Part shown: in pieces, positions 1 to 11,788 of the stretch | Layout: each line of letters opens with the position of its first letter | Position numbering within the stretch: position 1 is the stretch's first letter | Source: Catonia carolina | Lineage: Eukaryota > Arthropoda > Insecta > Hemiptera > Achilidae | DNA: 64,000 nt | Reading direction: 5' to 3' | Assembly: GCA_035578175.1 (NCBI GenBank) | Contig: JAQMRL010000015.1 | Coordinates: 20,331,672-20,395,671, forward strand | Program-made: the position numbers and the translations under genes | Notes under the pieces: model-generated | What the model saw: only the letters and a program-made list of their open reading frames with translations | Database searches by the model: none | Told to the model about the DNA's origin: nothing

Positions 1-417
1 TAATTGGCTGACTATGTGATAATGTAATAAGAAACAGAACTATTTTTTGTAGCCCTGGAATCAACAGATTGAGAGGAGATAATTCTGACTAGTGTCTTTT
101 ACACTTCTACCTCTTCTGTTCTTAAATAGTTCAGTCATATAATTGGCTGACTATGTGATAATGTAATAAGAAACAGAACTATTTTTTGTAGCTCTGGAAT
201 CAACAGATCGAGTGGAGATAATTCTGACTAGTGATCAAGTGGAGGAGATAATTCTGACTAGTGTCTTTTACATCTCTACTTCTTCTGTTCTTAAATAGTT
301 CAGTCATATAATTGGCTATGTGATAATGTAATAAGAAACAGAACTATTTTTTGTAGCCCTGGAATCAAAAGATCGATTGCAATCAATTTAACACTCCATC
401 TGCCCGTTATGGGTAAT
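1..417 (-). repeat. SINE A fragments, tandemly rearranged
   Basis: Three partial, partly tandem copies of the middle part of SINE A in reverse orientation. The landmark GTTCTTAAATAGTTCAGTCA recurs near 118 and 289, and AAGAAACAGAACTATTTTTT near 30, 169 and 330. A small internal duplication of the GGAGATAATTCTGACTAGTG piece lies at about 215-262. The full element is seen at 7165-7562. The left end is cut by the window. Confidence 0.75.
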
Positions 418-701
418 AGAATCAAGAGCGTATTACAATCTATACGCAATATCTTTAAAATTTGTCAGCATGAGCAATCATACTTAATTTTTAAACGTAA
501 AACACTGCCAAAGAATAAAATAAATGACCACCTTTCTCCAGCTGATGTGATTACAAGATGTCAAGAAAAGGGTTAGATGATATTAGAGATTAATGATGGG
601 TTGGGTAAATACAATGTGGGCGTCGTTCACACAATATACTAAAATGTACCATTGATTATTTGTTCTGAACCATTTTGAGTTCATGTGACAGAAGATGTTG
701 A

Positions 702-806
702 CTGGTCAACAAAGATTTTGTCCTAGAGACGTTGTTGGGTGATCCTAAAGGCAATTTTCGTGCTGATTCCGAATCTGTGCTTAGATTTTTTCTATCACGT
801 CTACTT
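702..806 (+). repeat. Left terminal inverted repeat
   Basis: Reverse complement of 2928-3044. The best-conserved stretch is GCTGATTCCGAATCTGTGC followed by TTAGATTTTTTCTATCACG at about 760-800. Confidence 0.8.
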
Positions 807-1077
807 TTCGTATGACAGACGAATGTATGTTTTTGCTACAACGAAAGTAGTAATTTAATTTATTGATATGTCTTGATAGCACGAGCAGACGAAAATAAAA
901 CTTTCCTGTCGAAATATGTTGAATCTTACACCATCTCATGATTACACACATTCTTATCCCTTTGTTTAAAACACTCCTGACTCAGCAGGCACTTCACATC
1001 AGTATGTGACTAACTTTCAGCGCGTTAAGACGTTTGTTTTTTCTCGGAAGACGGTTTGTGAATTTTGTTGTGAATTG

Positions 1078-1160
1078 TAATCATTGTAATCATTGATGGG
1101 ACACATTGTGTAATCATTGTGATCATTGATAGGACCCATTGTGCAATCATTGTGAAGTGG
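1078..1160 (+). promoter_or_regulatory. Iterated TAATCATTG motif upstream of the gene
   Basis: TAATCATTG, or a one-base variant of it, occurs about six times in 80 bp just before the start codon at 1174, interleaved with GGGACACATT and GGACCCATT. It could be a promoter or a transposase-binding array of the element. This is inferred from position only. Confidence 0.35.
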
Positions 1161-1173
1161 CTTAGCTTTCATC

Positions 1174-2838
1174 ATGCCTAGACAGTGCGTGAACCACCCA
1201 GATGAATTTTGTTACGTGTGCGGTGAAATTACGTTCAAGGCTCAAAGGCGGAACATTACTCCCTTTTTAAGACAGTGTTATAAACTTTATTTTGACTGTC
1301 CGTTGGGTGACCAGGATAAAGGATGGGCGCCTCATGTGATGTGTAGCACCTGTGTAAGGCTCCTCACCGGTTGGGCTGAGGGAAAACGTCATATGAAATT
1401 TGCCGTCCCCATGATTTGGCGGGAACCTCGGAATCATGTTTCAGACTGTTATTTTTGTTTAACAAACATTAAAGGTATTACACAGAAATCAAAACACACA
1501 GTAAAATATCCAAACAACCTGGAATCAGCGATACGACCAGTCCCTCACTCCGAAAATTTACCAGTGCCGGAACCACCGAAAAATGTTAATATTAGCGAAG
1601 ATTCAGAAAGTAATGAAGAATGTGAGAATGAGGGATTTGAAAACACAAAGGATCCAAATTTCGGACCGAGTACGTCTGATGAACGTCATTTTATAACACA
1701 AGAGGATTTAAATGATCTAGTGCGCGACTTAAACTTGTCCAAAAGGCAGAGTGAACTCTTAGGATCACGATTAAAAGGTTGAAAATTGCTGGATCCAAAA
1801 ACGAAAATTTGTATGTATCGATCTCGCCATGACGAGTTTAAATTATTTTTTTCTCAAGAAAATAACCTTATTTTTTGCAATGATGTTCTCTCTATTATGG
1901 ATACTCTTAATTTGGAATACAACACAGATGATAATTGGCGTTTGTTCATTGATTCATCCAAAGTAAGTTTAAAGGCTGTTCTGTTACATAATGGAAATAA
2001 ACTCCCCTCGATACCGTTAGCTCATGGAACTGACATGAAAGAATCTTACGAGAATATGCAGTTGCTTCTCGAAAAAATTCACTACGATAAATATAAGTGG
2101 AAAGTTTGTGGCGACTTAAAAGTCATTGCAATTTTACTAGGCTTACAGCTTGGCTACACTAAATATTGTTGCTTTATCTGCGAGTGGGATAGCAGAGACA
2201 GAAAAAATCATTACTTGAAAAAAGGTTGGCCACAACGTAAAGCACTCGTTCCTGGATCCAAAAATGTCCTTTTTCAGCCTTTGGTCGATCCAAAAAATGT
2301 TCTTTTGCCACCTCTACATATTAAATTAGGACTTGTTAAAAACTTCGTGAAAGCTATGGACAAAAATGGTGCTGGTTTTACTTATTTGAAACAAAAATTC
2401 CCTAAAATCAGTGAAGCAAAGATCAAAGAAGGAATTTTTATTGGGCCTTAGATTAGGGAAGTGCTGAAGGATTCGGAATTTCAACTGCAATTGAACTCAT
2501 TGGAAAAAAGCGCGTGGAACGCATTCAAAAATGTAGTTGAACATTTTCTAGGAAATGACATGGCTGAAAATTATCGCGATCTGGTGGCTAATCTAATTAA
2601 ATCGTACCACAAAATGGGCTGCAATATGTCTTTAAAGATTCACTTCCTCGACTCACACCTGGACTTTTTTCCGCCAAACCTTGGCGCCGTTAGTGATGAG
2701 CATGGTGAGCGTTTCCACCAGGATATTTTACACATGGAAAAACGGTACCAAGGAAAGTTCAGCAGTAACATGATAGCAGATTACTGCTGGACACTGAAAA
2801 GGGACTTGCCAGAAGCTAAATATGCGAGAAAATCCTAG
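1174..2838 (+). pseudogene. Cysteine-rich transposon protein, two in-frame stops
   Basis: One reading frame of 555 codons is broken only by TGA at 1780 and TAG at 2449, with no frameshift. I recognise it as a repetitive, mostly uncharacterised protein family found in many insect, hydra and fish genomes; its biochemical role is not established. The first 100 residues hold three CxxC pairs (C13/C16, C57/C60, C92/C95), as in a zinc-binding DNA-recognition module. Further on, FIDSSK (D260), CGDLKV (D314) and DEHGERFHQD (E509/E512) lie in the order expected of an RNase H-like D-D-E core, which is my inference. It sits inside an inverted-repeat element, so it is probably the element's own transposase. 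The start at 1174 is the first ATG before conserved residues. Confidence 0.8.
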
Positions 2839-2927
2839 GTGAGTACCCATTTTTTCACATTTTTTATTAACGATTTATTTGCTGTTTCCCCCTTGAACCC
2901 CCATCTTATCCGGTTGTCCTAAGGAAA

Positions 2928-3044
2928 CTAGACGTGATAGAAAAAATCTAAGCACAGATTCGGAATCAGCACAAAAAATACCTATAGGATCACCCAACAA
3001 CATGTCTAGGACAGAAAAAAAGTTTTTTTTTTTTTGTTGACCAG
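2928..3044 (-). repeat. Right terminal inverted repeat
   Basis: Reverse complement of 702-806, with a longer T run (3022-3035) that interrupts the match near the tip. The outermost bases are GTTGACCAG. Confidence 0.8.
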
Positions 3045-3224
3045 TGTTCTGAACCATTTTGAGTTCATGTGACAGAAGATGAGATGTAAAAAATAACAAT
3101 GAACTTTTGAACTTGATAATTATTCAGAGGTATTTGACTCCAGTATTATAACCACTGATTAACAGCCCTATACAAAATTACATATTACCTATATTACCTA
3201 TACAATTACATATCACTTCATCAC

Positions 3225-3550
3225 GGAATTTGTAAGTACAACACGAGAAATAAATACAAGCTAGATATTAAATCCCACAAACTGATTAAGTGTAGCAATA
3301 GTTTTGTGGGCATGAAGGTTCAATTGTTTAATAAATTACCTGAATCTGTTTAGACTGTTGGTTTACAACAATTCAAATGCAAATTAAAAAAGTGGCTAAA
3401 GTGTAAAACCTTTTACTCTGTGGATAATTATCTCTCCTGTGATGTTGGTGATTTGGTTTTTTATTTTTTTTTTATTTCTCACTTTTTAACTTTTTAATGT
3501 TTCTTTTTTTGTGTTTGGAGTGTCATCTGGCATCTTTCGGTGCTGTCACA
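3225..3550 (+). pseudogene. LINE reverse transcriptase C-terminal remnant
   Basis: From 3243 the frame reads through RNKYKLDIK, NSFVGMKVQLFNKLPESV, a TAG stop, then QQFKCKLKKWL and FYSVDNYL. This is the pattern of the extreme C-terminus of many non-LTR retrotransposon polyproteins (LFNKLP, then KFKxxLKxWL). Only the tail is left and the clade is not resolved. Confidence 0.6.
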
Positions 3551-3655
3551 TAGATTAGATCAGTGTAATCTTTTATTTATAAAACTAACACCGCATAAGT
3601 TATGTAAAACCGCAGAAGTGGTGTAAAAGATTTTGATTCATGGCATTTTACTTAA

Positions 3656-4589
3656 GGGGACACGGGAGTCCTATACTTCACCAAACTTACTTAAGGAACA
3701 TTTTCTCAGCTTGTACTGCTTAAAACATTATATATTTATTTTTAGAACATTACTATGCTTTTATAAACATTTTGAATGTAACAGTTTTGTAATATTTTGA
3801 TTTTTAACAAAGATAAAAATTTAAATTCGGCTCACCTTTTAGACCCATCAAATTTTGAAACACTTATAGCTGTAAAATATTTTAGAAAACATTTTCCACA
3901 CGTGTTATTAATAGAAACTGTGCATTCTTATAAAGGTTAACTGCCCTGAAATTTACATCAAAATTGTTTGAGTGGTTGCTGAGAAAATGTTCCTTTTTGT
4001 GCTAAAAAATGATTTTTCGGAAAACCCAAAAACTGAAAAGTTAACTTACATTACTGCATCTTCATAGACACTAAGATTGTCTTACAAAACTTGCTTCAAA
4101 CAGTATGAAGCCAACTGTTGAGGAGGCTGTGCTTGAAATAGGATAGATTGTGACAACGGAAATATAAATTTATCTGCAGCTTTCGATGGATCCTAGCAAA
4201 AAAGGGGTCATCAGTCACTAAACGGAGTAGTGTCAGCCACTAGTATTTTTACCTACACGCAAGGTCCTAGATGTGGCCACACTTACAAAAGTCTAAGACT
4301 GTCTTGATTACTACTAGGGCACTATAGCGAAGTTCTAAACATTTCAAAACAAAAATAATCACGCTACCTTAGTTTTAACCGACGTTACAGAAAAAACTTC
4401 GACTTAATGTCAACAACACTGGAAGAAAGTCTATTTCAAGCAAAAATTATTTTTAAATAATAAAAATAGAAAGGTTTGTCGTATAACAATAGTAAATATA
4501 TAAAATTTAAGCACAAGATTTTGAGATATTATGAAATATAAAAAAAACAAAAAAGTCTAAAAATAAAATTTTCGGATTCCCGACTCCCC
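3656..4589. mobile_element. MITE with TTAA target duplication
   Basis: TTAA at 3652-3655 is followed by GGGGACACGGGAGTCC. The right end, GGATTCCCGACTCCCC, is followed by TTAA at 4590-4593. Ends of about 16 bp are imperfect inverted repeats. A second, internal inverted pair (AAGGAACATTTTCTCAGC near 3694 and its complement near 3976) is present. TTAA duplication is the piggyBac signature. There is no coding capacity. Confidence 0.65.
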
Positions 4590-4593
4590 TTAA

Positions 4594-5380
4594 TTGAGTA
4601 TTTAGACTTAGATTCGTTATACTCTGGGTACGTAAGATAATAGAGTTGGCCTCTACTTGATATTGCGGTATGTAGGCTCATTCGATATAACGAGCAAATA
4701 ATACCAGTCCCTTAAATTTTGTTATAACCGAATTTTACTGTATAAATTTATTAACGAACTTTAAAACCTTCAAAAAGCTTGGGTATTTCACCATTAATAA
4801 ATACTACTCTAACATTTCAAACCGAATAATTTAAATAATCGATGAAAATAGCTTTAACAGTCTTAAACACAATTATAATTACATGAATATGTATTCAATT
4901 AAATCAACATAATTAATGTATGACATAAATACATTTTGCATTAAGTGTAAAACATTTACATAAAAAGCATGATGCAATTATGTTATTTGTAATTAAATAT
5001 TGCAATAAACACTTTGTTCTCAAAATTAATACAACACATTTTATCATGAGTTGTGAACAGTAAATACTTGACATAACAATGTTAAATCGTAGAGTAAAAA
5101 AAATTTACATCACATTATTCCAACGTATTTTTATAATTAAATTTATAATTTTATTTAATATTTTAAATTAATTTTTTATTGTTTTTTTCTTAGAAAACCG
5201 TTTTCAAGTTCTTTTTTTCATAATAATTAATAATTAATCGTTAGTTTGTTTGTAAGGTTTAAATTTTTATCTTGTAATTATTTTTTTTATAGAAATAATT
5301 TTTTAAATTACCACATTATAAGTTCCCTGCTTCTTCATGGCTTATGATATTCTGTAGGCTTAAAAATACGATTTTAAATA
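4594..5380. other. AT-rich, no recognisable feature
   Basis: No coding frame, inverted ends or match to the other repeats of the window. Confidence 0.5.
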
Positions 5381-5394
5381 TTATTTATACATTT

Positions 5395-5713
5395 TTTTAT
5401 TCCTAATTTGTGTACATTGCAATCTGTTCAATTTAGAACAATAAGCAACCCCATGACCCAATGAGATGAGGATGATGTGTATGACGTGTATATGAGGTGT
5501 AGTCTTGTACAGACTCAGGTTGACCATTTCTGAGAGAGTATGGTTAATTAAACCCCAACCATCAAAGTACACCGGTAACCACTGTCTAGTATTCAGATCC
5601 GTATAAAAGTAACTACCTTTACTAGGATTTGAACCAGGAACCTTCGTCTCCGAAAATCAGGTGTTAAACAGCTGATTTTGGCGAAAACTTTACCTCTAGA
5701 CCAACCCAGTGGG
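5395..5713 (-). mobile_element. tRNA-derived SINE T, 14-bp TSD
   Basis: The 14 bp TTATTTATACATTT flank the element at 5381-5394 and 5714-5727. On the minus strand the head has an A box (TGGTCTAGAGG) and a perfect B box (GGTTCAAATCC, complement of 5625-5635), so it is a pol III-type tRNA-derived head. The body and A-rich tail follow toward 5395. A headless copy of the body is at 35368-35505. Confidence 0.9.
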
Positions 5714-5727
5714 TTATTTATACATTT

Positions 5728-6165
5728 AGTAAAAAAATTTATCGGTTTTCTAAGCACATTTTATTTTATAATTTTGATTTTCTTCAGCTTTATAACCAGT
5801 TGTATAACAAAATTTCTTTCATATTTACACATACAGGAGTCTCGTTTATCATAAATTTAACATATTCGGACATTAAAGCGTAAAAAATAACAGCAGTTTT
5901 AGATAATGTTGTCATTCTTTAAAATTTATAATTTTTAAGTTTTTCAGTCTAGCTGAATCATGTAGAATTATCCCATTATTAGGTAATATTAGTTGAACGA
6001 GCACTTTCTCTTCACGTATTCAATGATGAGCAATTATGAGTTGTCTCTCCCGTCGGATTGATTACTCGTGCAGCGTGTTCTCCGCTTGCTTTATGTACCC
6101 CCTAAAACTTATGTTACTTAACGTTTTTACAGATTTATTTTATTTGCGATCTATACATGGATTTA
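5728..6165. other. No recognisable feature
   Basis: AT-rich sequence between SINE T and the LINE fragment. I see no coding frame or repeat match. Confidence 0.4.
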
Positions 6166-6169
6166 TATT

Positions 6170-6840
6170 AGAGTAAACAAACTCAAGGGAGCTCAAAGAC
6201 TGATATGGTCCACCTATAAGAGGAAGTCAATGTCCATAAAATCCAAATTGAGGCACTACAATACGGTCACGAAGTCTGTGGTAATGTATGCGTGTGAGAC
6301 TTTGGGCAGGTTGAGGCACTGTGGGAAGATGGAGGACCTTAGAAAGACAGAGAGAAGAATCCTCAGAACAATAATAAACAAAAAGCACAGAGTAGACAAT
6401 GAGTATAGGTTGTTGCCAAATTCGGTTCTGTACAGGGAAAATGAGGAAATTTCCGAGATAATGAGGAAGAGAAGAGTTGGGTTCTTTGGACATCTTAGGA
6501 GACTGCCAGAATCCAGATTTGCCAGACAGGTACTGGATTTCTTTTTGAGAACCAAAGTCAAGTACGCCTGGTTTGAGGAAGTTCAACAGGATCTGCAGGA
6601 CCTGGATATCTCAGAGACACAGATTTTGAACAGAGAAGAAGGATATAAGATCAAAAATCCAAACACGAAATTTCCAGAAGTACCTAAAAGGCAGACAAAC
6701 AGACATTGGACTGTGGAGGATAGGGCGAGAGTGTCGCAAAGGATGAAGAACTACTGGGCAAATAAGAGAAACAACTAGGGATCTTCTATAAATCGATTAA
6801 TTTTGCTCCAATGAGGGCCTAAAAAAAAAAAAAAAAAAGT
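6170..6840 (+). pseudogene. Non-LTR retrotransposon 3' end (ORF2 C-terminus)
   Basis: The open frame from about 6174 to 6778 encodes the region after the reverse transcriptase palm: VVMYACETLGRLR (thumb-like), then RRILRTIINKK, RRVGFFGHLRRLPESRFA and a basic tail ending WANKRNN. It is 5' truncated, and a 3'UTR follows that ends GGCC and an 18-base A tail at about 6822-6839. The same family recurs at 15680-16200, 40592-41060 and 42424-43060 (FFGHL or FYGHL motifs). It is not a host gene. Confidence 0.8.
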
Positions 6841-7150
6841 GAACATTTCAATATTTTTTAGGTTTATTTTCACCTGTTATAATAAATGTATTTCTTGTTT
6901 GAATTTTTTCATTTACTGTTACGATTTACGCGTAATTTCTTATATAATTTTAAACTACAAATAATATGTTTTTTAAATAAATCTAAAAGGGTAAGCTATT
7001 TTAACTCGATACCTGCTAAAAAACAAAATTCACGCCTTCAACTGTACCCTGAAAACCCATTGAAAATACTGAACGAGTATACTATACGAGGGTAGAAGAT
7101 CGTATGTCAAAAATTCAAAAACGAACTGCACGGTTACAAAGAAAAATCTT
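6841..7150. other. No clear feature
   Basis: AT-rich. A weak coding-like frame near 7000-7150 may belong to the LINE-like fragment that resumes at 7574, on the other side of SINE A. Confidence 0.3.
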
Positions 7151-7164
7151 TCTAGGGGCTATAT

Positions 7165-7562
7165 GTTGTTGTTGTTTAGGTCATCAGCCGAAAGGCTGGT
7201 TTGAACCTGTAGAGGTTTTACTAAGTAAAACGAGGAGTGAGGTGGTTTACCATTGCCTTCCTCACTGAGTGGAAAAGTACGCTTATCAGCATGCCGGGCC
7301 CTCTGAAAAGCACATATTTTCCGCTCTGTAAATGACACCTTCACTTCATTCACCACAGGGTCTGGCTGTATAATGAAATTCATTACTTTCAGAGGAGATA
7401 ACTCTGATTAGTGTCTTTTACACCTCTACCTCTTCTGTTCTTAAATGATTCAGTCATTTAACAGGCTGAACATGTGAAAAGAAACAGAACTATTTATTTT
7501 AGCCCTGCAACGAACAGATTGAATGTAAATAATTTGACACTCCACCTGTCTGTTATGGGCAG
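7165..7562 (-). mobile_element. SINE A, full-length copy, 11-bp TSD
   Basis: AGGGGCTATAT at 7154-7164 and 7563-7573 bounds a 398-bp element. Read on the minus strand it begins CTGCCCATAACAGACAGG and ends GACCTAAACAACAAC, a short AAC tail. The tail, the variable 5' truncation of other copies and the TSD show LINE-style retroposition. The head lacks clear A and B boxes, so its RNA origin is unresolved. Confidence 0.9.
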
Positions 7563-7639
7563 AGGGGCTATATAATAACAACAAACTGATATCCGACAGG
7601 TGTTGTCTCTCCGTAATTACTTAAAATGATAACAAAATA

Positions 7640-7960
7640 GAACCCGCTAGGTGAGACGGCAGCCTGGCAGTAACACCTACCCTTGATCCGCTAGGCGAGT
7701 CTCTAGCACTGAATCTATTAAAGAAGGCTCTTTACCAGTGCCCCTACAGCTGTTTGCACCCGAAATTTATAATTTACTTCCTTCACACACGAAAGAATTA
7801 AACAAAAAACGGTTCAAAATTAATTTAAAGGAATCAATAACAAATCTAGGGAGAAGTGCCATAGAAATTGCGCTTTGTGGTATAAATAATTGGCTCACAT
7901 ATTTTTTGTTGTTTAGTTTATTAGATTTTAATGTTTAATTAATTAGATTATTAGATTTTT
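7640..7960 (+). pseudogene. Possible LINE C-terminal remnant
   Basis: The frame 7738-7938 reads QLFAPEIYNLLPSHTKELN and then KKRFKINLKESI, resembling the C-terminal (Y/F)NxLP...KxFKxxLK tail of non-LTR elements. It lies immediately 3' of a target that SINE A split at 7154/7563. The clade and the exact limits are unclear. Confidence 0.4.
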
Positions 7961-8404
7961 AAATTGCAGTTTATTTTATAATACAAATTTTTATTAATTT
8001 AATTTTACAGTAATGCTAGATAAAAGAATATAACTTCTACCCAAGGATATGGCACGTATGGGTAGGTCAATTTACTCCACCTCGTATAATGAAAATTGTT
8101 ATAAATATATTAATGTTTTCAGAAAAGATTGAATTGATTTTGAACAATATTTCCGAATCTCGTACTGATTTTTTTAATTTAAAAATATAGTAAAACTAAT
8201 CAAAAGACAGGCTTTTATTTGCTGCATCATTCTTTTTTTTTTGTTTATTAGTTTTAGACATACAGCTCTTCTAACACAACGGACTTTATTCGTGGCAGAG
8301 ACTATAGATATAATTTTATTAGTATGATATAAAAATACATTTACTAGTTTTTATATTTTTATGTTATTTAGAGTTGAACTAAACAGCTTGTTTATTAGCG
8401 ACTA
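7961..8404. other. No recognisable feature
   Basis: AT-rich, without coding frames or family matches. Confidence 0.4.
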
Positions 8405-8528
8405 CGGTGAGTTATGTAACGGTGGGTTTGAACTAGCGAAAATTTCTAGACCCTAGCCGGGCATTAAAACCGAGATCTCCGTATTGTAGGCTAGCGCGCT
8501 ACCACTACACTACGAAAACGGCCACTTT
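8405..8528 (-). repeat. tRNA-like head of a degenerate SINE
   Basis: On the minus strand TAGTGTAGTGGTAGCGC is a good tRNA D-arm/A box. A degraded B box (GGTTTTAATGCCC) follows about 35 bases later. The stems are not conserved as in a functional tRNA, so it is read as the head of an old SINE or a tRNA pseudogene. Confidence 0.5.
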
Positions 8529-9890
8529 AAATTTTTCATTAACACTGTTATGAAAATTAACTGCATTTAATTTATCGTACCATGTGAAAAAAATTTGTAA
8601 AAATTTACCACGAGAATTCTTATCACTTCGATTTAATGAATTATAAGCCTACACTATTTAACAAATTTTTTCTGGGATTCCAACTTCGTTATATCGAGGT
8701 TCAACTCTATTAAATGTAGTGTTTTCATTACAATGCATGGTATCCGGTTCACCAAAATTTATAAAAGAACAATAAAAAAATATTTCTTCAATAATGGTGA
8801 CCAATTAGTACTGAAATATGAAAGGAAAATACACACACAATATTATTTTAATATTTTGATAAATTTTTAATATATTTTGATAAATTTATGATAATTGATT
8901 TCTTTTACCTAGAATTGTAGAGTTTTCACAAATTTACAACCGTTTTAAAAAGAGAATTTTACACTGTATACTTTTGTTAAAATCTAAAACTTTTATTTAA
9001 TTTTTTTCGTGCGTCAGTGTTCTTAAAAGTTTTGCAATTTATTTAGAATATTCTAATGTAATTAAGATCTTCAATTTCTATTTAAAAATTTATTAAATCT
9101 TTAATTTCTTCTGAAATTTTTGGTTCGGATAAACGAGGTCTATATAAACGAAACTCCACTGATACTTAAGAATAATATAATTTTTGTTAACAAATATAAA
9201 CATTTTTATCACTTTGCCAAAAAAAAAACATTGTTCATTAAATAACATGTAATTTTTGAATAAATATATTTCACTTTAGTTCACTTTTTTAAAATTAGTT
9301 CAGTTTAGAAGTGTCATGTTCAGGGTTAATACTGAACAATGTATGTTAAGATCACGTGATGAGTAAAACTGATATGAACAGTAATGTTGTAGATATCACT
9401 GCTTTACTAGCTGAAGCTCGAACTGAAACAAAGAATTTTAAAAACATATATAGTAAAATTTTTAAATAAATATCACAGAAAAAAATTTAAAAAATATCTA
9501 GAAATATAATATAATATAATATTAACATAATATATAATATTATATTATAATAATATAATATTTAATTATTACATAATTTAATTTATATTTTTATTGTATT
9601 TTTTATTATTTATAATTTTTTTATATTTAATTATTATATTATTTAATAATATAATATAATATTATTGGAATATATAGGCTACTATTTATATATTTAAAAA
9701 TAACAAGGAAAATTTGATAAACAGCCAAACATATTTTGATAAAGTAAAATTATTTCAAATTGTTACCACCAATAAGTTGGTACAACTGCGATAAAAAATA
9801 AAACGGGTAAAAAATTATTCTTTCGTCATGCGGCCGGATAGCCACGCTTGATATACTTACAAACAATTAAATTAAGTTTATTGACGTGGT
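8529..9890. other. AT-rich spacer with TA-rich low complexity
   Basis: No genes. 9485-9665 is almost pure A/T built of AATATAATATA-like units. Confidence 0.6.
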
Positions 9891-9894
9891 CTTC

Positions 9895-10585
9895 GACCGT
9901 ATGTGTTTTATTTTTATTATATGTTTTGTGCGACAGTGAAGAGGAGGAGTCCATGGCGCATATTTTTGAAAGATGTCCCTATTTTGGCCTCGACAGAATG
10001 GAGACATCTGAGAAGATAGGCGTTGCACAGTGGATCCCAGAGAGAGTAGGAGCAGCGATGCTGCAGGATGAGGAGAGCTGGAAGTTGGTCGCTCAGTTTG
10101 CGGAGAGGGTGGTCGGGGGACTGCGGAGGGAGGAGACATCTGTAGGATCAGTGGCATCGCCCTCTCCCACAGTAAATCAATTTTGTCCCATTCTCATAAA
10201 GTAGGCACAGTTATTTCCTGAGCTGGTGATGAAACAGATGTATGAAAGTGAGAGAGTGAGTGTTGGTCAGTGACAGCAAGAGGGGAATTAGGCTACGGAT
10301 CCCTTTCACGCCCCGCTGACAGTATGTAAATTTTTTAACCCGACATTGCCCTTGTAGTATTATATAAAGAGTTCCGAAGGAGGTGTAGGGTTTTTTGCTG
10401 ATGTCGGATCAAGTGGCCAGCGGCGGGTTTTTGGTTGGAAGCGGTTGCGGCCTCCTTGAGGCTGGACGAGGACGCCTCAATTGAATCCAACACTACTTCC
10501 CCCCCATCGTGAGGGAGTGAACATAAGTTTTTTTCACTGCCTCGGATAAAAAGTAGGTGACGCATTTAAATAAATAAAATAAAAA
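9895..10585 (+). pseudogene. R1-like LINE, ORF2 C-terminus and 3'UTR
   Basis: The frame 9900-10203 carries CDSEEEESMAHIFERCPYF, the C-x-H-x-C zinc motif that follows the reverse transcriptase in R1-type LINEs, then the usual helical tail (DEESWKLVAQFAERVV). The 3'UTR is distinctly GC-richer than its surroundings and ends with an AAATAAATAAAATAAAA tail at about 10565-10585. It is 5' truncated. Confidence 0.75.
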
Positions 10586-10589
10586 TGCC

Positions 10590-11170
10590 TAAAAAGATAA
10601 TAAATAACTTTTTTTAAATTGTCAAATTAATAATTTAATACGTCATTAAATTGTTTTTTTTAAATGTAATCGACTTTTGATGATTTTTAAGACCGAGTGA
10701 AATTGTTGTACAGCAGGCGTTTATTATAATAGAACGTCAAATAAAACTCACTTAAAATTTTTATTAAAAAAGTTTTGTGTCAGTCGATAAAGAATATAAG
10801 TTTTCCGTAAAACTATAAGCTAATATCATTAATTTTTAATTAAAAATACTGTAATCTATCTAGAAAAAAACTTTCAAATGGTGTCATGTTATTTTCCACT
10901 ATTAATAATGTCATACTGAAATATATATATTTCCCGATGTAATAGACCTAAGAAATACATTAATTTACAACAATAATTTTCTTTGTTATCTGAACGAAAA
11001 AACTAAGAATATAATGTGGTTTAAAAGTTTGATCAGTTAAGTTATAATAAACCTAAATCTTAATATAATAAATAAGTTACTTAATGTAATAATGTGTAAT
11101 TTTTATACTATTTGTTTGTTCAAGATAATTTCAGAAACTACTTAACCGATTTAAAAAGTTCTTGCACTAA
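10590..11170. other. No recognisable feature
   Basis: AT-rich sequence without coding frames. Confidence 0.4.
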
Positions 11171-11788
11171 TTAATGGGAGACTGTACTTTTTATCCAGCT
11201 AATATTAAATTTTCTTTTTTTAGGTACATTTTTCATAGAATTGGTAAAAGATAGGGAAATTAAACTTTGCCCATCATAAGTGTCGGGTTTCTTCTCGAGC
11301 TACTGAAATTTTTTCAATATTTAATCTTTGGAATAATATTATCTATTTAAAAATATTACGAATAACATAAAATTTTTACAAATTGTTTTCTACGTTTTTT
11401 GCGTTTTACTTATTTTTGGAACACCTGAGAAAGTAATACAAATGTCGGTATATGTAGATATGCAAGATAATTAACTGGTAAAAATTTCAGCCTGGTAGGT
11501 TTATTGAATTCTGAGAAAAATGTACCTAGTGTTAAAAATCTAAATTTACGGAAAAACGCAAGAAACAAGAAGGCACAAATCAAAAACTAAATGTACAAAA
11601 ACAAGTAAATTTACCATCAACAGTTGTTTAGAAAGCTGATCCAACAGCTGAGAATGCAAAAACAGTGATGCAGATATTTTAAAAACTAAAATTCTCTTTG
11701 CACTAAAACGAGCAGTATAAAATTGTAAAAAATATTCATTCCTGGTAACAAGATAATTTTTCTGTGTAAACTTGATAAAAACTTACTA

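Larger units (their letters stand above)
661..3081 (+). mobile_element. TIR transposon flanked by 37-bp direct repeats
   Basis: The element runs from about 702 to 3044 and has inverted ends of about 105 bp (702-806 against 2928-3044), beginning CTGGTCAACAAA. Outside these ends the same 37 bp, starting TGTTCTGAACCATTTTGAG, occurs in direct orientation at 661-697 and 3045-3081. That is far longer than the 2-9 bp duplications usual for cut-and-paste DNA transposons. The inside carries one broken protein gene (1174-2838). I cannot assign a transposon superfamily. Confidence 0.7.
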
